Shown in pieces: positions 59,424 to 64,000 of a stretch of 64,000 bases of DNA. The DNA is from JAFAFN01 sp963707555 (GTDB taxonomy: Bacteria; Actinomycetota; Acidimicrobiia; Acidimicrobiales; Microtrichaceae): NCBI GenBank assembly GCA_963707555.1, contig CAVPQM010000025.1:62001-126000 (forward strand), in the 5' to 3' direction. Positions within the stretch are counted from its first letter, which is position 1. Each line of letters begins with the position of its first letter. The notes beneath the pieces were generated by a model. That model made no database searches. It was given only the letters and a program-made list of their open reading frames with translations, and had not been told where the DNA came from. A program made the position numbers and the translations under genes.

Positions 59424-59465
59424 GCAAAAAGAAAGGAACCGCCGGGTGGTCACCCGACGGTTCCT
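59424..59465 (-). terminator. Intrinsic terminator in the whiB leader (attenuator)
   Basis: On the minus strand AGGAACCGTCGGGTG (59465-59451) pairs with CACCCGGCGGTTCCT (59448-59434), 15 bp with one G-U pair, followed by TTCTTTTTG (59433-59425). This is the most canonical rho-independent terminator in the window, and it lies between the leader peptide stop and the whiB ATG, so it must be bypassed for whiB expression. Confidence 0.9.
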
Positions 59466-59523
59466 GAGTCCGTGCCTGCGCTTCAGCCTGAGGCGGCTAC
59501 TGCGGAGGGGCTCCCCGTCGGGT
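59452..59523 (-). promoter_or_regulatory. Antiterminator pairing across the leader peptide 3' end and the terminator 5' arm
   Basis: ACCCGACGG (minus strand 59523-59515, inside the leader gene) is fully complementary over 9 nt to CCGTCGGGT (59460-59452, 5' arm of the terminator stem). The two structures exclude each other. A ribosome finishing the leader gene would cover the first segment and let the terminator form; a ribosome stalled earlier would leave it free to form the antiterminator. Confidence 0.75.
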
Positions 59524-59673
59524 TGGTCCAATGGCCGTGAAGTGGCCCTTCGAGGCCGGCTTCATGCCGTACGCGCCATTGGTCACGATCGTGCAGGAGG
59601 TCACACCGGCACGCAGGCGCGCTGCATCAGATCGCCACGTGGCGTTCTGATGGAGGTTCGCTGCGTTCAGCAT
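59497..59673 (-). CDS. 58-residue leader peptide (uORF) of whiB
   Basis: ATG at 59673 with ribosome site AGAAGG 9-10 nt upstream; the peptide runs MLNAANLHQNATWRSDAARL ... to ...GPTRRGAPPQ and stops at 59497, 32 nt before the terminator hairpin. Codons for Thr-Arg-Arg near its end contain ACCCGACGG, the exact complement of CCGTCGGGT in the 5' arm of the terminator. The peptide has no signal sequence or known domain and its role is probably to be translated rather than to act as a protein. Inference: ribosome position on this gene decides which hairpin forms. Confidence 0.75.
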   Translation of the reverse strand: MLNAANLHQNATWRSDAARLRAGVTSCTIVTNGAYGMKPASKGHFTAIGPTRRGAPPQ

Positions 59674-59787
59674 CGGTCGGTGCCTTCTGTGAGCGTCGTG
59701 GGACGGGGTGTGACGTGCACGAGCACCCCCTGCGAGCGGGAGTGCTGGTCCCGGAAGTGCACCACCTCTGGCGACGAGGCGCAAGCG

Positions 59788-59842
59788 ATTAAACGGAATG
59801 AGGGCCGAAATCCTCTGGAAATCCCGGAATGAGCCCCGAAAT
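59788..59842 (-). promoter_or_regulatory. Two 18-bp direct repeats and TTTAAT box in the whiB promoter region
   Basis: Minus strand ATTTCGGGGCTCATTCCG (59842-59825) and ATTTCGGCCCTCATTCCG (59811-59794) match at 16 of 18 positions, 31 bp apart (three helical turns). The second is followed at once by TTTAAT (59793-59788), an AT-rich -10 candidate in a GC-rich region, about 115 bp before the leader ATG. This could be an activator site, perhaps for WhiB itself through its AT-hook. Confidence 0.55.
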
Positions 59843-59924
59843 GACACCTGTTGTCGAAGTGGCCACCCCAAGGACAGCTGTCATTTCAATCGCAGTGGTG
59901 CAGCGAGTTGCGGTGGTGCGGTGG

Positions 59925-61049
59925 TCAGGCCGTGGGGCGGTAGCGGACCAGGCCGTCGTCGTCGCGGGAGCGTTCCATGCGACCGTCGAGTCGCAGGTGC
60001 TCCAGGTGCGCGTAGGTCTCGGAGTCGGCCATCGGCCCCCACGAGCGGGGTCGGAACAGCCGGTGCGAGTAGTCCACGACGGGCGCATCGCCGAGCTCGT
60101 CGGCGATGCCGGCCAGCAGTTCCAGGCGGTCGTGGTGGTGCTCGATGATCTCGTCGACCCGGCCGGCCAGATCCGCGAACGGCAGCCCGTGTGCCGGCAG
60201 CACCGTACGGACCCCCTCGATGGCGGCAGCCCGGCGCAGCGCCGCGAAGAACTGGGCGAGCGCGTCGGCGCGAGGTGTCAGCCCCGAGATGTGGGGGGTG
60301 ATGGTGGGCAGCACGTGGTCGCCCGACAGCAGCGTGCCGCTCGTCGGCTCGAACAGGCAGATGTGGTCGCCGGTGTGGCCGGGCGTGTGCACGACGATCC
60401 ACTCGGCACGACCGATCGTGATGACCTCGTCGTCGACGACCTTCACCGTCGGTTCGAGCGAGAGCAGTCCCTGCTTCGACATGGCGTCCCAGGAGCGCAT
60501 GTGCTCGAGCTCCGCATCGGAGGGACGGAAGCCCTCGCCGCCCCAGGGGGTGGTGCGCGCCGGGATGTCGGGCAGCTCACCGTCGCCGAAGAGCACGTCG
60601 CGGAGACGGGCGTGGCCCTGCGACCCGGCCTCGTCGCTCACGGCGTCCTCGGGAGCGCTGGAGGTGTCGTGCAGCTCCTCGAGGTCGACGTCGTAGGACC
60701 TGTCGCCCTGGTCGAAGGGGGTGGCGAAGTCCTCGTGGGCGACCACCGCGCAGTCGTGCTCGGCGCGCAGGCGGCCGGCGCCCCCGAAGTGGTCGGGGTG
60801 GGAGTGCGTGACGAGCACCGTGTGCACCCGTTCGACCGGAACGCCGGCCCGGGCCAGGCGCACGACCAGCTCGGCGTGGGAGTCGGGGCCCGGCAGCCCC
60901 GGGTCGACCAGGGTGACGCCGCGCTCGTCCTCGAGCGCGTAGCAGTTCACGTGGCCGAGTCCCGGCAACAGGATCGGCAGCTGGATGCGCACGACACCGG
61001 GGGCGACCTCGACGGCGTCGTGCTCGGCCTCGAGCTGCTCCTGCTTCAC
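59925..61049 (-). CDS. Metallo-beta-lactamase fold hydrolase (glyoxalase II-like)
   Basis: MBL-fold protein of 374 residues. Zinc motif VTHSHPDHFGGAG near 86, second-shell histidine HTPGHTGDHICLFEP, Asp in LLSGDHVLPTITP and a C-terminal helical part (LPAHGLPFADLAGRVDEIIEHH). Similar proteins hydrolyse thioesters or act in lipid or nucleotide metabolism; the exact substrate is not evident. Starts at ATG 61049, 22 bp after orn on the same strand. Confidence 0.88.
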   Translation of the reverse strand: MKQEQLEAEHDAVEVAPGVVRIQLPILLPGLGHVNCYALEDERGVTLVDPGLPGPDSHAELVVRLARAGVPVERVHTVLVTHSHPDHFGGAGRLRAEHDCAVVAHEDFATPFDQGDRSYDVDLEELHDTSSAPEDAVSDEAGSQGHARLRDVLFGDGELPDIPARTTPWGGEGFRPSDAELEHMRSWDAMSKQGLLSLEPTVKVVDDEVITIGRAEWIVVHTPGHTGDHICLFEPTSGTLLSGDHVLPTITPHISGLTPRADALAQFFAALRRAAAIEGVRTVLPAHGLPFADLAGRVDEIIEHHHDRLELLAGIADELGDAPVVDYSHRLFRPRSWGPMADSETYAHLEHLRLDGRMERSRDDDGLVRYRPTA

Positions 61050-61071
61050 GCCAGCACTCCCCGCCGCACCG

Positions 61072-61623
61072 TCACGCCGGCGGCTCGTTGCGGAAGATGT
61101 GCTCGCGCCAGTAGCGCAGCTCGTTCACCGACTGCCGTATGTCGTCCATCGCCCGGTGCGCCGACTGCTGCTTCTGGTAGCCGGAGAACTCCTCGGGGTA
61201 CCAGCGCCGGGCGAGCTCCTTGATGGTGGACACGTCGACGGAGCGGTAGTGCAGGAACTCCTCGATGTCGGGCAGGTACGCGGCGAGGAACCGTCGGTCC
61301 ATGCCGATCGAGTTGCCGCAGAGCGGCACGGTGCGCGGCGTGGTGATGTGCTGCTGGAGGAACTCGAGCGTCGCGGCGCCTGCCTCCTCGACCGTGATCG
61401 TCGAGGCGCGGATGCGCTCGAGCAGCCCGCTCGAGGTGTGCATGTCGACGACGACCTGGTTCATGCCGGCCAGCTGCTCCTCGGTGGCGGTCATGACCAG
61501 CTCGGGGCCCTCGGCGACGATGTTCAGCTCGTCGTCGGTCACGAGGGTCGCGATCTCCACGATCACGTCGTGGGTCGCGTCCAGGCCGGTCATCTCGAGG
61601 TCCATCCATGCGAGCACGGGCAC
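61072..61623 (-). CDS. orn: Oligoribonuclease
   Basis: 3'-5' exoribonuclease of the DEDDh family that degrades 2-5-mers including pGpG, 183 residues. Exo I: WMDLEMTGLDATHDVIVEIA; Exo II: PLCGNSIGMDRRFL; Exo III: HRAMDDIRQSVNELRYWR. It ends YWREHIFRNEPPA. Typical length. Diverges from dut with 78 bp between starts. Confidence 0.95.
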   Translation of the reverse strand: MPVLAWMDLEMTGLDATHDVIVEIATLVTDDELNIVAEGPELVMTATEEQLAGMNQVVVDMHTSSGLLERIRASTITVEEAGAATLEFLQQHITTPRTVPLCGNSIGMDRRFLAAYLPDIEEFLHYRSVDVSTIKELARRWYPEEFSGYQKQQSAHRAMDDIRQSVNELRYWREHIFRNEPPA

Positions 61624-61701
61624 AGGGTACGGCCAACCCGCCCGAGAATCCGAAGCGGGCCACCCCCGGAGCGGGCCGCGCCGCGTCGCTATCCTCGCCC
61701 G

Positions 61702-62139
61702 ATGCTCTCCGTACCCGTCCGCCGACTCGACTCCGAACTGCCGCTGCCCGAGTACGCGAAGCCGGGCGACGCGGGCGTCGATCTACGTGCCACCGAGGAC
61801 GTCACGCTGGCGCCCGGCGGCGGCCGTGGGCTCGTGCCGACGGGCGTCGCGGTGGCCATCCCCCGCGGCTATGCCGGCTTCATCCAGCCGCGCAGCGGGC
61901 TCGCCTTCAAGCACGGCGTGACGGTGTTGAACTCGCCCGGGCTGATCGACTCCGACTACCGCGGCGAGCTCAAGGTGCTGCTGGTGAACACCGACCCGAC
62001 ATCACCGTTCGAGGTGACCCGCGGCGAGCGGATCGCCCAGCTGGTGATCCAGGCGGTCGAGCACGTCGACTTCGTCGAGGTCGACTCACTCGACGAGACC
62101 GAGCGCGGCGAGGGCGGCTTCGGCCACACCGGTCGCTGA
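61702..62139 (+). CDS. dut: dUTP diphosphatase
   Basis: Trimeric dUTPase, 145 residues: motif I AKPGDAGVDLRATED, motif II QPRSGLAFKHGVTVLNSPG, motif III GLIDSDYRGELKVLL, motif IV TRGERIAQLVI and motif V ERGEGGFGHTGR (His in place of the usual Ser of GFGSTG). Prevents uracil incorporation and supplies dUMP for thymidylate. Converges with the phosphoesterase gene, 6 bp between stops. Confidence 0.95.
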   Translation: MLSVPVRRLDSELPLPEYAKPGDAGVDLRATEDVTLAPGGGRGLVPTGVAVAIPRGYAGFIQPRSGLAFKHGVTVLNSPGLIDSDYRGELKVLLVNTDPTSPFEVTRGERIAQLVIQAVEHVDFVEVDSLDETERGEGGFGHTGR

Positions 62140-62145
62140 GGGGCG

Positions 62146-63681
62146 TCAGCGTTCGACGGGCTGGAAGGTCGGGCCGTCGGGCACCAGTTCGTAGCGGTTC
62201 GGGCCGTCGTCGCCCCGGACCCAGACCACCAGCCGCAACGGTGCGTCGGGGTCGGAGCTGTCCCACTCGAGCGCGCTGAACGCACCCTGGAGCACGCCGC
62301 TGCCGGAGTTGGCGTACTTCACCGGGTCCCCGGCGCGGTTCTGGGGCCACAGCATCGGGAAGTGGGTGTGGCCGTAGACGATCCAGGGCCACCCGTCGGC
62401 CGGCTCGGTCTCGGCCAACCGGGCGAAGAGCCGTTCCTCGTCGACGGAGTCGAAGCGGCGGTTGCCGCCGTAGCGCGGATCCACGCTGATCAACCGGTTG
62501 CGTGCCCGACCGCCGAGCAGGCGCCCCAGGCCCTCCTCGTCGGGCAGGCCGTCGACCTTGGGGATCGCCGGCAGGTCGTCCAGACCGGTGATCATCCAGG
62601 TGATCGCCCGGCCCAGCGGCGCGAACCCCGGACCGTTCCACGAGTCGGTCAGATGGCCGTGTGCGACGACCGCGTCGACGCCGGCGATGCCGTCCTCGGG
62701 CCCGGTGCCGTCGGGCGAGAGCAGGATCGTGTCGGCCACCTCGGCGCCCGGCAGGTGGTGGCGCAGGTAGTCGGCCATGAAGGGGTCGGTGTAGGCGTCG
62801 TCGTGGTTGCCCATGGTGCGGGCGTAGCGGCCCTCGGCGCAGAACGAGTCGCGCAGCATCCGGTAGATGTCGGCGTTGTTCGCGACGATCCGGTCGAGCT
62901 GCTCGGTGAGGATCGTCCGGCGGGCGTCGTCGCGGTTCGGGCCGCGTGCCGCGGACCCGGTCAGGTAGGCGACGTCGTAGACGGTGCCCCAGGCGGAACC
63001 GCCGACCATCCAGTAGTCCTCGACGTCGCCGTTCTCGATCAGGTGCCAGCCGTCGGCGGCGTACTGCTCGAGCACCTTCAGATAGAGGCGCTTGACCCTC
63101 TGCCGCTCGGGCCAGTCGAGCCGACCGGGGATGCAGCGGTGCAGGTCCGAGGTGATCAGGTAGCGCCGGCCCGACGGCTTGCGCACGGTGCGGTGGCCGG
63201 GCAGCGGCGGTGTGCGACCCTCGGCGAGGGCGTGCAGGTGGTCCGGGAAGGCGTCGATGCGCGCCGTGGTGATGCGAGCGGTGCGCATCGCCGCGACGGT
63301 CATCGTGGGCACCGCGACCGGCGCGCCGATCAGCCCGACCGCGGCCTTGGTCACCGCCCACACCGACGCGGCACGACCGGATCGGACCGGGACGCCAGGG
63401 TCCAGCTCCGACCCGTCGCCCGGGTCGTCGGGGGTGCCGACGAACAGGTCCTCGGCCTCGAGCCCGGAGGCAGGGTCGATCTCGTCGTCGGCCTCGCCGT
63501 CGCTCGGCCGGTCGACGCCCTCGGTGCGCGGCACGACGGCGTCGACGCGGTCGGCCCAGCTGCCGGCCCGCAGCAGGGCGCTGGTCCACGTGCGCGCCGC
63601 TCGGTCGGCGAGCGCGGCCAGCGTGCCGGTGTCGGCGGAGTGGTCGTCCTCCGGGTCGGGAAGTGGTTCGGCCTGGGCCAT
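62146..63681 (-). CDS. Calcineurin-like metallophosphoesterase
   Basis: 511 residues. A long N-terminal acidic/Ala-rich region of about 165 residues (EDDHSADTGTLAALADRAAR, GLEAEDLFVGTPDDPGDGSE) precedes the catalytic fold. Metal motifs in order: YLITSDLHRCIPG, LIENGDVEDYW, RTMGNHDDAYTDP, VVAHGHLTDSWNG and IVYGHTHFPMLW. The substrate is not apparent. No signal peptide. Starts at ATG 63681. Confidence 0.88.
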   Translation of the reverse strand: MAQAEPLPDPEDDHSADTGTLAALADRAARTWTSALLRAGSWADRVDAVVPRTEGVDRPSDGEADDEIDPASGLEAEDLFVGTPDDPGDGSELDPGVPVRSGRAASVWAVTKAAVGLIGAPVAVPTMTVAAMRTARITTARIDAFPDHLHALAEGRTPPLPGHRTVRKPSGRRYLITSDLHRCIPGRLDWPERQRVKRLYLKVLEQYAADGWHLIENGDVEDYWMVGGSAWGTVYDVAYLTGSAARGPNRDDARRTILTEQLDRIVANNADIYRMLRDSFCAEGRYARTMGNHDDAYTDPFMADYLRHHLPGAEVADTILLSPDGTGPEDGIAGVDAVVAHGHLTDSWNGPGFAPLGRAITWMITGLDDLPAIPKVDGLPDEEGLGRLLGGRARNRLISVDPRYGGNRRFDSVDEERLFARLAETEPADGWPWIVYGHTHFPMLWPQNRAGDPVKYANSGSGVLQGAFSALEWDSSDPDAPLRLVVWVRGDDGPNRYELVPDGPTFQPVER

Positions 63682-63886
63682 CTCGTTCAGCTTGGCACGG
63701 TCGAAGTCAGGCTCGACAGGGGTGGATCCGCCCGGAGCGGTGACGACCGGAAGAGAAGTGCCGGGCGAGTGAGGTGCCGGGCGAGAGAGGTGCCGGGGCC
63801 GGCGTCGCTGGAGGGAGTGGGAGAGAAGCGACGCCGGCCGCCGGCGGCCTGACCGGACTGGGACCCGGTCAGGGGTGGGGGAGCTC
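63682..63886. other. 205-bp gap with direct repeats and a hairpin
   Basis: GTGCCGGGCGAGTGAG-like units occur three times around 63759-63800. GGCCGGCGTCGCT (63797-63809) pairs with AGCGACGCCGGCC (63827-63839), a perfect 13-bp stem about 40 bp downstream of the final partial gene's stop, likely its terminator. No gene is supported. Confidence 0.65.
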
Positions 63887-64000
63887 CTAGGGGAGCTCGA
63901 TCGGCTGTGTGTCGTCGTCCGGGTTCTCGCGTTCGAACTGGGGATCGGTGCCGGGGCACCCGTCGGTGAGGCCCGACACCGCCTGCACCGTCAGGTCGTA
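63887..64000 (-). CDS. C-terminal end of an unknown gene, cut by the window edge
   Basis: The last 37 codons of a minus-strand gene: YDLTVQAVSGLTDGCPGTDP and onward, acidic, ending QPIELP with a TAG at 63887-63889. The rest is outside the window. No family can be assigned; one cysteine and the Asp-rich tail hint at an exported protein. Confidence 0.45.
   Translation of the reverse strand, partial: YDLTVQAVSGLTDGCPGTDPQFERENPDDDTQPIELP

Overview
The window looks like a chromosomal segment of a high-GC actinobacterium. A single-chain type I fatty acid synthase, a single-chain acyl-CoA carboxylase, a WhiB protein with an AT-hook, AfsR-like and DtxR-like regulators and an F/Y-type His-box desaturase all point to Actinomycetota. 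The overall style (FAS-I outside the mycolata, PKD surface lipoprotein, short BioF active-site loop) suggests an Acidimicrobiia/Ilumatobacter-like lineage, which is inference. I see no rRNA, tRNA, CRISPR array, prophage or insertion sequence.

Layout. 1-2.7 kb: minus-strand Kef-type antiporter (cut by the window edge), ArfB-like ribosome rescue factor, glutaredoxin and an SDR lacking the usual active site. 2.9-3.7 kb: TylF-like methyltransferase. 3.7-25 kb: a lipid-precursor island, with biotin genes bioA-bioF-bioD on the minus strand diverging from fas-acpS-acc on the plus strand, then a DtxR/MntR-type regulator with its own operator, an unknown protein and an acyl desaturase. Biotin made by BioADF would charge the carboxylase, which makes malonyl-CoA for FAS-I. 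AcpS would activate the FAS carrier domain. 25-30 kb: large PKD/MopE/glycine-rich lipoprotein and an EF-hand lysozyme-like lipoprotein. 30-35 kb: VIT1-type transporter diverging from a patatin, PlsC-like acyltransferase and P-type ATPase run. 35-45 kb: mini-lipoprotein, Fe-SOD, MFS, ParA, DLH hydrolase, S1-domain protein, SnoaL and P450. 44-54 kb: SF2 helicase, AfsR-like regulator, GT-C membrane glycosyltransferase, HrpB helicase and rhodanese lipoprotein. 55-59 kb: UbiB kinase, PdxH and a CcdA/ResA thiol-redox pair. 59-60 kb: a whiB7-like gene behind a leader peptide and a terminator/antiterminator pair. 60-64 kb: MBL hydrolase, oligoribonuclease, dUTPase, phosphoesterase and the end of an unknown gene.

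Two properties cut across the window. First, about 25 apparent single-base frameshifts break genes whose two halves are otherwise intact and conserved, usually in G/C runs. I read these as base-calling errors rather than pseudogenes and give joined coordinates. Second, short tandem repeats repeatedly sit at gene 3' ends and carry the stop codons, especially where two genes converge.

The best candidate for a notable system is the translation-sensing attenuator in front of the whiB gene (58988-59842). The fas-acpS-acc plus bioADF island with its shared 21-bp-spaced promoter repeats comes next.
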